DNA from: Candidatus Moranbacteria bacterium RIFCSPHIGHO2_01_FULL_55_24
Lineage (GTDB): Bacteria > Patescibacteria > Paceibacteria > Moranbacterales > UBA1568
DNA: 64,000 bases
Reading direction: 5' to 3'
Assembly: GCA_001786575.1 (NCBI GenBank)
Contig: MFRW01000001.1
Span: 1 to 64,000, forward strand
Position numbers and translations under genes: made by a program. A model generated the notes under the pieces. That model was not told where the DNA came from, searched no databases, and saw only the letters and a program-made list of their open reading frames with translations. This document shows positions 48,527 through 58,283 of this stretch, in pieces; the first letter of the stretch is position 1; every line of letters begins with the position of its first letter.

Positions 48527-50338
48527 TCAATAGAGTTGGAACAGAAGGTTCTTGGTTTCCTTGGTTGTCACTTCCGGCAGCGAGATCGAGGAGACTTCCG
48601 AAAGATTTTCCGGTTCCAGCCCGCTCGTCTTGAAGGTATACTCGCCCCGGTAGATCATCTTGTCGCCGAACACAGATGCGTAGCGCGGCAGATTCTCGTT
48701 CGGGGTGAGGAGATAGATGCGGCTGAAGCGCGAAGTATCGAGCTTCGCCAAGTCTTCCGGATTGAAGAAATAGACGGTGTTCTTCTTGAAGAGGGCATTG
48801 CCCGGGCCGGTGAGCATAGCGTAGCCGTTCCCGGTCGCGAAACGGTCGACCAGAACCAGATCTTCTTCGGTGAACTGCGAAGCGAAGGCTTCTACCTGGG
48901 GTAGGAGCTCCGGGTTTTCGCGGGAAGTCATGGCGAGGCGCCAGCTCGGGAATTGCAGGGCGAGGAGGATGATGCAGAAGAGCACGAAAAGCGGATTGAA
49001 TACTTTCTTGAGCGCCGGTCCGCCTGGGGCAGCGGCCCGCTTGCTTTCCAGGATGGCAGCGAATGCGAAGACGGCTGTCAGGAGGAGCGCCGGAAAGAGC
49101 GAGAAGAGATAGCGGCGGAGCATCCAAGGATGATCGAGCGTGATATTCGGCGAGAAGAGATAAAGGAATGTCGGGAGCGCGAGCGCCACAGGAATGAGCT
49201 GCTCGTAGCTCTTCTTGCGGATGAGTACGAGGATGCCGAAGAGCCCGGCTATGAAGATTCCCAAGAGTCCGTAGAGGATGAAAACGGAACCGAGCGGATA
49301 GGCGGTAACGAGGCCGGCGAAGGGCGTGCCGTTCGCTATGATGTCATTCCCGAAGCCATGGAGGAATTTGAAGAGAGCCTTTCCGATGACCTTGTAGTAG
49401 GGGAGATTGATGAAGAAGTTCCGCAGGAAGATGAAGCTGAAGATGGCTCCCGGGAGGAGGAGACTCTTTACGGGATAGCTCTTCCAGATAGCGCGCGTTT
49501 TGGGGTTCGCGGCGAAGAGAAGGAGTGTGACCCCGAGAAAAGCGAAGCCCTCGATCCGTGTGAACGCGAAGAGAGTGGCGGAAAGCAAGGCGCTTGCATA
49601 CGAGACGAACTTTCCCTCACGGAAGAGGAGGATATGGGAGAGAACGAGAGAAAGGAAGAGAAAGAGCGCGAAGTTTTCGGTAAGGGTGAACTTCGGGAAC
49701 CATGCAAGGAGAAAAGAGAAGGCTCCGAGCCCGAGACCGAGCAGCGCATACCCTGAAGAGAGCGATAAGCGCAGGATCTGGTAGAGAGTGATAAGAGAAA
49801 GAAAGACGAGAAGCGCATTGGCCGCGAGCAGGCCCAGAATGCCGAAGAGGGTCATGAAACTCGCCAGCCAGGCGGTATAGGCGACCGGGAATTGGGTTAT
49901 GAGGTATCCGGATTCGGTATAGATGAACCCGGGGAAATTCAAAGCCGTTCCCGGCCCGTAGATCCGGAAGAAAGCGTCTGTTGCCGGTGTGTTCCAGGCG
50001 AGTTCTCCATTCTGGGAAAGTCGGATCGCCGCTTCGCTGATCGACCCCTGGTCGCGTCCCGAAAAGAGGGTGGGTGTGGTGGCGCTCCAGGCGATGAGGA
50101 ATGCGTAGAGGAGAGAGAGAACGAAGACGAGCCGCCTGTCCGAAGAAGTGCGCGAAAGGTATTTCCAGCCGAAGAAGAGCGCCGCGAGGGCGGCGAAGAG
50201 AGCGATGCTTACGATGAGCGGGGACGAGAAAAGACCGAAAAGAGCGAGAACGAAAACGACCCACCCGAAAACGAGGAAAATCATTCCGAAAAGCACGAAG
50301 GGGATATCGCTTTTCATGTCGAAAGAGGGGAGATTCAT
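48527..50338 (-). CDS. large polytopic membrane protein, GT-C-like glycosyltransferase
   Basis: 603 aa from ATG 50338, which lies 9 bases after a TATACT box so the mRNA would be almost leaderless; two earlier ATGs overlap that box. About eleven membrane helices (to about residue 475), with a charged external loop after the second (FSGRDQGSISEAAIRLSQNG), the type of Asp-containing loop seen in GT-C enzymes using lipid-linked sugars. A soluble C-terminal part (about 480-603) has LVDRFATGNGYAMLTGP and RIYLLTPNENLP. Probably transfers sugars to exported glycans or proteins. Substrate unknown. Confidence 0.7.
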   Translation of the reverse strand: MNLPSFDMKSDIPFVLFGMIFLVFGWVVFVLALFGLFSSPLIVSIALFAALAALFFGWKYLSRTSSDRRLVFVLSLLYAFLIAWSATTPTLFSGRDQGSISEAAIRLSQNGELAWNTPATDAFFRIYGPGTALNFPGFIYTESGYLITQFPVAYTAWLASFMTLFGILGLLAANALLVFLSLITLYQILRLSLSSGYALLGLGLGAFSFLLAWFPKFTLTENFALFLFLSLVLSHILLFREGKFVSYASALLSATLFAFTRIEGFAFLGVTLLLFAANPKTRAIWKSYPVKSLLLPGAIFSFIFLRNFFINLPYYKVIGKALFKFLHGFGNDIIANGTPFAGLVTAYPLGSVFILYGLLGIFIAGLFGILVLIRKKSYEQLIPVALALPTFLYLFSPNITLDHPWMLRRYLFSLFPALLLTAVFAFAAILESKRAAAPGGPALKKVFNPLFVLFCIILLALQFPSWRLAMTSRENPELLPQVEAFASQFTEEDLVLVDRFATGNGYAMLTGPGNALFKKNTVYFFNPEDLAKLDTSRFSRIYLLTPNENLPRYASVFGDKMIYRGEYTFKTSGLEPENLSEVSSISLPEVTTKETKNLLFQLY

Positions 50339-50473
50339 AATGCTCATAGTATACCGCATCGTTCACGGTGAAACCAGACGGTTTCTCCTTGCAACGAAAG
50401 CGGAAACATGGTTTGCCAAGCGGGACCCGAGGCTTTAAAATGGAAAAAAGGCAGACCAACCACTTTTCATCGT

Positions 50474-52927
50474 ATGAATGATTCTTTTTTTCTGTGGTAT
50501 TACACGCGCGGATTGTCTGGCGCGCCTTTTGTGCTTTGGAATTATCTGCGCTACACGCTCCACCGCTTCAATATCCTCGGATTGCTCGGGACGCTGGTAT
50601 CGCCTTGGAAGCGCGATGTGACCCCGCGGACCTGGAGAGGTTGGCATCCGCTGAAATCCTTGAACCGCTTGGTCGAGAATCTCCTCTCGCGCTTTTTAGG
50701 TATGCTGGTGCGTCTCGGGGTCATTGTCTTCGGGATTACCGTATTCTTGCTGGTTCTCTTCGGCGGTACGCTCCTTCTTTTCGGATATGCGCTCGCCCCG
50801 CTTTTCCTGGTGACAGGATTGATAACTCTGGGAGCCGATATTCTCTGGGGAGCCGGGTTGCTTCTTTTGGGAATCGCCGGCATAGCTTTCGGTTTCTTCG
50901 GCTATCAGGCACGGGAGCGCGAGGAGCCGGCGGATTTCTCTCTCGCCAGCCTGCGGCATTCCCGGTCTTTCCCGAGAATCTTGGCGCGTCTGGGCCTGAA
51001 GAAAGGATTTTTCGACGAAGGAATACTTGAGAACGATGAGCGCTTTATGGAATTCCTGCAGTCCCTGGGTATCTCGCGCCTCACGTTCGAGCGTTCGGTG
51101 CTGATAGAGCGCCATCGGGAACAAGAAGAGAGGCTTCGGGCGCGCTTCTGGTCATGGGACCGCCTCGAGAAAGCACCTCGCCTCGGCAGGACGTGGAAGT
51201 TCGGGTACACGCCGAAGCTCGACCGCTATGTGACGGATCTTTCGCAGGGAGATTTTTCCGAATATGCCCATGCCGAGCTGGTGGGCCGGACCGATGAACT
51301 GAAGGTCGCCGGAGTGATCTTGGAGCGGCCGACAGAAAACAGTCTTATCCTCGTGGGAGATCCCGGTATCGGAAAACAGACATTCATCCATTACTTCGCG
51401 CGCCTCATCCGCGAGAACGCTTTCAGAGGGACATTTTTCGATGATTCACGCGTCCTGCTTTTCGACTTCGGGCGTGCCGTGGGCGATGCGACGACTCAAG
51501 GCAGCGATCCGGAGAATTTCTTGCGATACCTCTTGAGCGAAGCGGTGATGGCCGGGAATATCATCCTCGTGATCGAGAACGTCGACCTTTTCATGGGCGG
51601 TGAGGAGACGGGTCGCCATAATTTCGCGCCGCTTCTCGGTGAGTTCCTCATCTATCCCGGATTCCGGGTGATCGGGACCGCTTCTGCTTCCGCCTACCAT
51701 GCGCTCATGAAGCATGATGAACACTCTCTCAAATATTTCGAAGCCGTGTATATGCGTGAGACCGATGCTGATGAGACGCTCGGTATCCTTATCGATGAAT
51801 TCAAAGAGGTCGAAAAGAAACAGATCGTATTCACAATGAAGGGCTTCGAGCAGATTGTGGAGAACGCTGACCGCTACAATTGGGAAACGCCGTTTCCCGA
51901 GCGTGCTCTCGACTTGGCGCACGAAGTCCTGACCTATTGGCGGACGACTGACGAGAGCTTCATCACCGAGGCTACGGTAGACGCTTTCATCGCGCTCAAG
52001 ACCGGGATACCGCAGGGCGCTGTCGGAGAAGAGGAAAAGGACAAGCTTTTGCGCCTGGAAGAACTGCTCCATGAACGGGTTGTCGGCCAGGACACGGCGG
52101 TCACCCGGGTAGCGGAAGCCATGCGTAAGGCGCGCGCCGGATTCGGCAATGAGAAGCGCCCGCTCGGGAGCTTTCTCTTCTTAGGGCCGACCGGTGTCGG
52201 GAAGACCGAAACCGCGAAGGCATTCGCCGAGAGTTACTTCGGAAGTGAGGATCGCATGATCCGGCTGGACATGAGCGAGTTTCAGACGGCAGAGTCCATC
52301 GACCGCCTGATCGGCTCGCAGGAAAAGGGACTGACGGGCGAACTGACGAACGCTCTCCAGGAGAACCCCTTCTCGCTCCTCCTCCTCGACGAAATCGAGA
52401 AAGCCTATCCGCAGGCGCTCGACCTTTTCCTGCAGATTCTCGATGAAGGATACGTGAACGACGGATTCGGGAAGAAGGTCAGTTTCCGGAGCGCCGTCAT
52501 CATCGCCACTTCCAACGCCGGTGCGCCGCTTCTGAAACAGCTCATAGAGGCGGGAACGCCCCAGGAAGAGATCGAGAAGCGCATGATCGATGAGGTCGTG
52601 AACCGGGGCATTTTCCGTCTGGAGTTCCTCAACCGTTTCGACGGAGTCGTCTTCTTCTCGCCGCTTCAGGAACAAGAGCTTCTCGAGGTCGTCGGTCTCA
52701 AGCTCCGCGACCTCCAAGCGCGTCTCAAGAAAGAGAAGAATATCGCGCTTCAGTTCGGCGAAGGCGTCCCGGAGGCGATTGTCGCGAAGGGATACAGGCC
52801 CGAGTTCGGCGCCCGCTCGCTCAATCGTTTCATCAATGATACGATTGAGGACCGTGTTGCCAAAGCCATTATTTCCGGCGAACTGGCAAATGGAGGGACG
52901 CTCACCCTTACTCCGAATGACCTGTGA
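50474..52927 (+). CDS. membrane-anchored two-domain AAA+ protein of the ClpA/B/C type
   Basis: 817 aa from ATG 50474. The Clp N-domain is replaced by a membrane region (two or three helices, about residues 65-145) and a helical linker. First AAA+ is divergent: Walker A GDPGIGKQTFI and Walker B ILVIENVDLF (Asn in place of Asp/Glu pair). Second AAA+ is standard: GPTGVGKTETAKAF, LLLLDEIEKAYPQ, and arginine-finger region EFLNRFDGVVF, with a D2-small domain. No ClpP-binding loop is clear. It probably handles membrane or envelope substrates. It is followed by a glycosyltransferase gene 5 bases later. Confidence 0.85.
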   Translation: MNDSFFLWYYTRGLSGAPFVLWNYLRYTLHRFNILGLLGTLVSPWKRDVTPRTWRGWHPLKSLNRLVENLLSRFLGMLVRLGVIVFGITVFLLVLFGGTLLLFGYALAPLFLVTGLITLGADILWGAGLLLLGIAGIAFGFFGYQAREREEPADFSLASLRHSRSFPRILARLGLKKGFFDEGILENDERFMEFLQSLGISRLTFERSVLIERHREQEERLRARFWSWDRLEKAPRLGRTWKFGYTPKLDRYVTDLSQGDFSEYAHAELVGRTDELKVAGVILERPTENSLILVGDPGIGKQTFIHYFARLIRENAFRGTFFDDSRVLLFDFGRAVGDATTQGSDPENFLRYLLSEAVMAGNIILVIENVDLFMGGEETGRHNFAPLLGEFLIYPGFRVIGTASASAYHALMKHDEHSLKYFEAVYMRETDADETLGILIDEFKEVEKKQIVFTMKGFEQIVENADRYNWETPFPERALDLAHEVLTYWRTTDESFITEATVDAFIALKTGIPQGAVGEEEKDKLLRLEELLHERVVGQDTAVTRVAEAMRKARAGFGNEKRPLGSFLFLGPTGVGKTETAKAFAESYFGSEDRMIRLDMSEFQTAESIDRLIGSQEKGLTGELTNALQENPFSLLLLDEIEKAYPQALDLFLQILDEGYVNDGFGKKVSFRSAVIIATSNAGAPLLKQLIEAGTPQEEIEKRMIDEVVNRGIFRLEFLNRFDGVVFFSPLQEQELLEVVGLKLRDLQARLKKEKNIALQFGEGVPEAIVAKGYRPEFGARSLNRFINDTIEDRVAKAIISGELANGGTLTLTPNDL

Positions 52928-52932
52928 TACCT

Positions 52933-54117
52933 ATGAAGATCCTTGTTGTCGCTCCCACACCGTTCTTCTCGGATCGGGGGACACACATCCGTATATTGGA
53001 AGAAGCGCTCGCTCTGGAGAGGCGCGGCCATGAGGTGACGATTGCGACGTATCACATCGGGGCGGAGATCCCTCCATTCCTGGGGTCGAAGATCGACGTG
53101 CGCCGTATCCGCCGCTTGCTCTTCTGGTATAAGAAGCTCGAAGCCGGACCGGATTGGCAGAAGATCATTCTCGATCTCTTGCTGATCAAGAAAACGTTTT
53201 TCCTGGCCCGGACCAAGCGCCCGGATATCATCCATGGGCATCTCCATGAAGGAGCGCTCATCGGCTGGATCGTCCAGAAACTCCTCTTCTGGAGGAAAAT
53301 GGGCCTGGTGGCGGATTTCCACGGCAGCCTGACCCGCGAGATGGTTTCGCATGACTATCTGCATGTCTCTTTCGCCCAGAAGGTCTTCCAGTGGGTGGAA
53401 CGTCTGATCAACAACCTGGGCGATGCCGCGGTCGCGAGTTCTTGGGACAACGCCGAAGAGATCAATCAGGCGCGCACCAAGAAGCGTGCCCTCCCGCTTT
53501 TGGATGGAACGCGCCTGGATCTGTTCGAGAATCTGCCTTCTAAAGAGTCGCTCCGCAAGGAATACGGTATTCCCGAGGACAAGGTGGTCGTTACCTATAC
53601 CGGCGCGCTCATCCCGAATAAGGGCATCCGCTATTTTCTCGACGCTGTTCCGCTGGTGTTTGCCGCACATCCGGAGGCGCATGTGGTGATCGCCGGCTTT
53701 CCGGTAGATCAGATCAGCGATTATCTGGCGCGGCCGGAATTCCAGTCCGGCGTATCCGTCATAAGCCCGCTTTCGTACTTCGAGCTGCCGAAAATCCTGC
53801 ATATGAGCGATATCGGCGTGGATCCCAAGGATAGCGTGACGAGGCAGGCGAGCGGCAAGACGCTCCAGTATATGGGAGCCGGGCTCCCGGTCGCGGTATT
53901 CGACACCGAGAATAACCGCGAATATCTGGCCGATGGCGGCACATATGCCCCGGAGATTTCCGCGAAGGGACTGGCTTCCGCGATCGGAGAACTGGTATCT
54001 TCCAGGGAACTCCGTGATACGCGGGGACGGATCTGCCGCACACGCGCCGAACAATTCAGCTGGGACCAGACCGCGCTTCAGGCGGAAGCGATATATAAGG
54101 AACTTTTGGAAAAGTAA
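52933..54117 (+). CDS. GT4-family glycosyltransferase
   Basis: 394 aa from ATG 52933; a GTG at 52924 overlaps the previous stop. N-terminal glycine-rich FFSDRGTHIRILEEALAL and HGHLHEGALIGW, C-terminal YTGALIPNKGIRYFLDAV and MGAGLPVAVFD, typical GT-B. Catalyses sugar transfer from a nucleotide sugar to an acceptor on the cytoplasmic side. Part of a run of two glycosyltransferases and an epimerase (52.9-56.3 kb), likely for surface polysaccharide. Confidence 0.9.
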   Translation: MKILVVAPTPFFSDRGTHIRILEEALALERRGHEVTIATYHIGAEIPPFLGSKIDVRRIRRLLFWYKKLEAGPDWQKIILDLLLIKKTFFLARTKRPDIIHGHLHEGALIGWIVQKLLFWRKMGLVADFHGSLTREMVSHDYLHVSFAQKVFQWVERLINNLGDAAVASSWDNAEEINQARTKKRALPLLDGTRLDLFENLPSKESLRKEYGIPEDKVVVTYTGALIPNKGIRYFLDAVPLVFAAHPEAHVVIAGFPVDQISDYLARPEFQSGVSVISPLSYFELPKILHMSDIGVDPKDSVTRQASGKTLQYMGAGLPVAVFDTENNREYLADGGTYAPEISAKGLASAIGELVSSRELRDTRGRICRTRAEQFSWDQTALQAEAIYKELLEK

Positions 54118-54122
54118 GCGCT

Positions 54123-55304
54123 ATGGATCTCTTTCTCATAAAAATAGGAAAAGCATGGAACGTCTTGCGGCGAGACGGTTTTTTCCGCGGATTGAAACGC
54201 GTCTTCTCGGCTTTCTTCCTCCAGTTCCGCCGGGTGCATCCGGGCGAGGTGCTTTTCATTTCCAACGGAGTAGGCGACAGTGCCCGCTATCGGACGCGCC
54301 ACGTCGCCGAAGAATTGAATCTCCATGGCTTCGCCGCATCCGTGACCGTGCAGGACAACCCGTTCCTCATTTCTTACGCGGACAAATTTTCCGTCTTCGT
54401 TTTCCACCGGGTGCTTTTCACGGACAAGATCGCCCGCTTCGTCGAAGTATTGAAGGGGCTCGGGAAAACGATCGTTTTCGAGACGGATGATTTGGTCTAC
54501 GATCCGGAATTCCTCCGGCACATGGACTACTACGCCAAGATGAACGCGCTCGAAAAGAAGCTCTACGAGCATGGGGTAGGCGGCGAGATACTGGCTGATC
54601 CGTACGTCACGCATTGCACGACTTCCACCCGATTCCTCAAGGAGAAACTCGAAGCGAAGGGCAAACAGGTCTTCCTGGTCAGAAACAAGCTCTCGCAGGA
54701 AGACGTCTCGTGGGCGGAGGAGGTTCTCCGCAAGCGAGTGCCGCGAAACGACGGGCTCGTCCGCATCTGCTATCTCTCGGGTACCCCGAGCCATGACAAA
54801 GACTTCGCGACGATTACCGGGGCTCTCGTCCGTCTCTTGGAAAAGCATCCGGATATCCGCCTCGTCCTGGCCGGCCCTTTGGATACGGAGAGCGCTCTCA
54901 ATCGTTATGAAGCGCAGATCGAACGCGTAGCGTATATGCCGCGGAAAGAATACTTCGGGACCATCGCCGAGATGGACATCAATGTGGCGCCGCTCGAGAT
55001 CGGGAACCCGTTCTGCGAGTCCAAGTCCGAACTCAAGTTCTTCGAGACGGGACTGGTCGGCGTCCCGACGGTCGCCGCTGCGACCGGAACTTTCCGGGAA
55101 GCGATCGCCGACGGCGTAGACGGCTTCGTCGCGGCCACGGAGGATGAATGGGTAGAGAAGCTGGAAGCTCTCATAGCGGATTCCGGCAGGCGCCGCGCGA
55201 TGGGAGAAGCAGCGAGAGCGGCAGCGCTCCGGCACTATACGACCAAGGATGGCAGCTCGCCGGAATATTACGGATTTCTGAAGGAGCGCATCGGGAAGGC
55301 CTGA
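54123..55304 (+). CDS. glycosyltransferase (GT1/GT4-like)
   Basis: 393 aa. Core: FISNGVGDSARYRTRHVAEEL at the N-terminus, VFETDDLVYDPEFL with an Asp pair in the middle, and ICYLSGTPSHDKDF plus ETGLVGVPTVAAATGTFREAIADG at the C-terminal nucleotide-sugar site. Family resembles O-antigen or rhamnan synthesis glycosyltransferases. Starts 5 bases after the previous glycosyltransferase, so both are surely co-transcribed. Confidence 0.88.
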   Translation: MDLFLIKIGKAWNVLRRDGFFRGLKRVFSAFFLQFRRVHPGEVLFISNGVGDSARYRTRHVAEELNLHGFAASVTVQDNPFLISYADKFSVFVFHRVLFTDKIARFVEVLKGLGKTIVFETDDLVYDPEFLRHMDYYAKMNALEKKLYEHGVGGEILADPYVTHCTTSTRFLKEKLEAKGKQVFLVRNKLSQEDVSWAEEVLRKRVPRNDGLVRICYLSGTPSHDKDFATITGALVRLLEKHPDIRLVLAGPLDTESALNRYEAQIERVAYMPRKEYFGTIAEMDINVAPLEIGNPFCESKSELKFFETGLVGVPTVAAATGTFREAIADGVDGFVAATEDEWVEKLEALIADSGRRRAMGEAARAAALRHYTTKDGSSPEYYGFLKERIGKA

Positions 55305-55316
55305 CGGAAGAAATAT

Positions 55317-56291
55317 ATGGGAGAGCAGAAAACGGAGAAAGTCTTCATTACCGGCGGAGCAGGATTCATCGGGTCAGCGACCGCGAAAGCGCTCATGGAC
55401 CGCGGAAACGAGGTAGTGATGATCGATAATTTCAACGACTATTATGATCCCCAGCTGAAGCGCGATCGCATCAGCGTCTTTCTGGCTGATTACACGGGGA
55501 AATTCTCATTGTACGAAGGCGACATCCGCGACGAAACGCTGCTTCGGGAAATATTCCAGAAGGAAAAACCGGAAAAGATCATTCATCTGGCCGCGATGGC
55601 AGGAGTGCGGAATTCCTTAAAGAACCCCTCTCTCTATGTGGATGTGAATATTGTCGGCACTGTCCGTCTTCTCGATCTGGCCGTAGAGTATGGAGTGAAG
55701 AATTTCGTGTACGCATCATCGTCTTCCGTCTATGGGAACAATGAGAAAGTGCCATTTTCCGAAGAAGACAGCGTGGATAGGCCGATCTCGCCGTATGCCG
55801 CAACCAAAAAAGCGGATGAGCTCTTGGCCCATGTGTACAGCCATATCCACGGGCTCCCGACGACGGGGCTGCGCTTCTTTACCGTGTACGGTCCTTGGGG
55901 CCGGCCGGATATGGGCGTATTTGCCTTCATCGAGAACATCCTAAACGGCAAGCCGATCGAGGTCTACAATCACGGCGATATGCGCCGTAACTTCACCTAT
56001 ATAGACGATATCGTTTCCGGGATCCTGGTAGCGCTCGACACAGATCTGCCGTATGCCATAATGAATATCGGCGGCGACCGCGATGAAGCGCTTCTCGACT
56101 ATATCGCGGCAGTGGAGAAACATACCGGCAAGACCGCAGAAAAAATCCTGCTTCCCATGCAGCCGGGGGATGTGCCGAGGACAGTCGCGGATATCAGCCG
56201 CATGCGCGCGCTCGGTTGGGAGCCGAAAACGCGCATCGACGAAGGCATCAGGAATTTCGTCGAGTGGTACCGAGGGTATTTCCATAAGTAA
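55317..56291 (+). CDS. NAD-dependent nucleotide-sugar epimerase (UDP-glucuronate 4-epimerase-like)
   Basis: 324 aa. Rossmann motif GGAGFIGSATAKAL at the N-terminus, ASSSSVYGNN, and active site SPYAATKKADELL with Tyr-x3-Lys. Segments MAGVRNSLKNPSLYVDVN, TGLRFFTVYGPWGRPDMG and RNFTYIDDIV are most like UDP-glucuronate epimerases. Short-chain dehydrogenase of the extended type that changes the sugar at C4. Supplies a donor for the preceding glycosyltransferases. Confidence 0.9.
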   Translation: MGEQKTEKVFITGGAGFIGSATAKALMDRGNEVVMIDNFNDYYDPQLKRDRISVFLADYTGKFSLYEGDIRDETLLREIFQKEKPEKIIHLAAMAGVRNSLKNPSLYVDVNIVGTVRLLDLAVEYGVKNFVYASSSSVYGNNEKVPFSEEDSVDRPISPYAATKKADELLAHVYSHIHGLPTTGLRFFTVYGPWGRPDMGVFAFIENILNGKPIEVYNHGDMRRNFTYIDDIVSGILVALDTDLPYAIMNIGGDRDEALLDYIAAVEKHTGKTAEKILLPMQPGDVPRTVADISRMRALGWEPKTRIDEGIRNFVEWYRGYFHK

Positions 56292-56311
56292 GATACTGAA
56301 TACAAGAGAGC

Positions 56312-57034
56312 ATGACGTTGATTACAGCCAAAAACCTTTCCAAGATATACGACAACGAGGGCGTGAAGACGCAAGCGCTTGCTGATGCCAGCTTCTCTAT
56401 CGAGAAGGGAGAATTCGTCGCGATCATGGGGCCGAGCGGAAGCGGCAAGTCTACGCTCATGCAGATCCTGGGACTTCTCGACAGACCGACCGGAGGGACA
56501 TACTTCCTGAAAGACAAAGACGTGAGCAAGATGACTGATGATGAGCTCGCGCAGATGCGGAATAGCGAGATCGGCTTCGTGTTCCAGGCGTTCAATCTGC
56601 TGCCGCGAACCACCGTGTTCGAAAATGTCGAACTGCCGCTTCTCTACGATGAACATCCTATCAAGGACACCAAAGAACGGGTGATGGAAGCGCTCCGAGC
56701 AGTCAATCTGGAACATCGGGCTTTCTATTATTCCAACCAGCTCTCCGGTGGCGAGAAGCAGCGGGCCGCCATCGCGCGGGCGCTTGTGAATGATCCGGCG
56801 ATCATCTTCGCCGACGAGCCGACCGGAAACCTGGATTCCAAATCCGGCCTCCAGGTGATGCTCATCCTCCAGGCTTTGAATGAAAGCGGCGCGACCATCA
56901 TCCTGGTGACGCACGAGACAGACACTGCCGAGCACGCCAAACGCATCATCCGCATGCTTGACGGACGCATCGTTTCCGATGAGCTGGTAGCAAACCGCCA
57001 ATTCGCAAACTCCAAAGGCGAGCTCACCAAATAG
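56312..57034 (+). CDS. ABC transporter ATP-binding protein (MacB/LolD type)
   Basis: 240 aa. Walker A GPSGSGKSTLMQ (about residues 36-47), Q-loop FVFQAFNLLPRTTVFENV, signature LSGGEKQRAAIARAL, Walker B IIFADEPTGNLDS, H-loop VTHE. The DEPTGNLDSKSG and NLLPRTTVFENVELPLLY segments are typical of the MacB/LolD/FtsE group. It powers the two permeases directly downstream (gap 7 bases). Confidence 0.95.
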   Translation: MTLITAKNLSKIYDNEGVKTQALADASFSIEKGEFVAIMGPSGSGKSTLMQILGLLDRPTGGTYFLKDKDVSKMTDDELAQMRNSEIGFVFQAFNLLPRTTVFENVELPLLYDEHPIKDTKERVMEALRAVNLEHRAFYYSNQLSGGEKQRAAIARALVNDPAIIFADEPTGNLDSKSGLQVMLILQALNESGATIILVTHETDTAEHAKRIIRMLDGRIVSDELVANRQFANSKGELTK

Positions 57035-57041
57035 TTTCCGT

Positions 57042-58283
57042 ATGCGTTATTCAGATCCCATCCGAATCGCCTATAACTCTTTAGTGGCGGCGAAACTCCG
57101 CTTTTTCCTGACGGTGCTCGGAATCGTGATCGGAGTCGCAGCGGTCATTATGGTGATGGGTATCGGGGCAAGCGCCCAAGGACTCGTACTTTCGCAGGTG
57201 AAAAAGGTAGGATCGGACCTGATCGGGATATTGCCGGGAGCCTCGGAAGAGGAAGGGGCTCCTGCTTCTGCCTTGGGGATCGTGACAACGACGTTCAAGA
57301 ATGACGATCTCAAGGCCCTGCGCGAACGGCGTTCGGTACCGCACTTTACCGCGATCTCCGGCTATGTGACTGGGAGCGCGACTATCGAATCCGCCCGTGA
57401 GAGCGAGAGCGTAAGTTTCCAAGGCGTTTCGCCGGAAATGATCGAGGTGGAGAATATCCAGGTGGCCGAAGGCCGCTTCTTTTTCCCGGAAGAGGAATCC
57501 AACCTTTCCCGGGTGATCGTCCTGGGCTCTACGCGCGCCGCCGAGCTTTTCCCTGATCGGAGCGCCGTCGGTGAGACCGTCAGGTTCAAGGACATCCCGT
57601 TCAAAGTGGTCGGGGTTCTGGAGGAGCGCGGTTCGACGGCATTCTCGAATCCGGACACGCTCGTCTATGTGCCGCTCGAGACCGCCCAGAAGCTTCTTCT
57701 CGGAATCGATTATCTCAACTTCGCTCGCGGCAAGGTGGATGACGTGGCGCATATCGATCAGACGATCGCGGATGTGGAAGAGCTTCTGCGCAAGCGCCAT
57801 GACCTGGAAGACGATGAGGAATCCGATTTCTCCGTCCGCAGTACGGCTGCGGCGCTCGACGTCTTGACCTCCATTACGGATGTGCTCAAATATTTCCTTA
57901 TGGCCATCGCTTCGCTGTCGCTTCTGGTGGGCGGTATCGGCATCATGAACTCCATGCTCATTTCCGTCTCGCAGCGTATCCGCGAGATCGGACTCCGCAA
58001 GGCGGTGGGTGCCCGGCCGAAGCACATCATTCGTCAGTTTCTCATCGAGTCGGCCTTCATTACCTGTCTGGGAGGTATCCTCGGCATCATCTTAGGTATC
58101 GGGCTTACCTTTGTCGCAAGCATCATCATCAAAGCCCTCGGCTATGAGTGGGAATTCCTGGTGCCGCTCATATCTCTCGCTCTCGGTTTCGGCGTATCGC
58201 TCGTGATCGGGATCGTGTTCGGCATCTATCCGGCGATCAAAGCCTCGCGGGTGACTACTATGGAAGCGCTTCGCTATGAATAG
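57042..58283 (+). CDS. MacB-like ABC permease 1
   Basis: 413 aa. N-terminal helix (about 15-40) with KLRFFLTVLGIVIGVAAVIM, a large extracytoplasmic MacB_PCD domain (about 45-270), and three C-terminal helices of an FtsX domain (LLVGGIGIMNSMLISVSQRIREIGLRKAVGA). Pairs with the ATPase upstream and with a second, related permease that overlaps its end by 8 bases. Together they would form a heterodimeric exporter for a peptide, lipid or lipoprotein. No MacA or TolC partner is in the window. Confidence 0.93.
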   Translation: MRYSDPIRIAYNSLVAAKLRFFLTVLGIVIGVAAVIMVMGIGASAQGLVLSQVKKVGSDLIGILPGASEEEGAPASALGIVTTTFKNDDLKALRERRSVPHFTAISGYVTGSATIESARESESVSFQGVSPEMIEVENIQVAEGRFFFPEEESNLSRVIVLGSTRAAELFPDRSAVGETVRFKDIPFKVVGVLEERGSTAFSNPDTLVYVPLETAQKLLLGIDYLNFARGKVDDVAHIDQTIADVEELLRKRHDLEDDEESDFSVRSTAAALDVLTSITDVLKYFLMAIASLSLLVGGIGIMNSMLISVSQRIREIGLRKAVGARPKHIIRQFLIESAFITCLGGILGIILGIGLTFVASIIIKALGYEWEFLVPLISLALGFGVSLVIGIVFGIYPAIKASRVTTMEALRYE

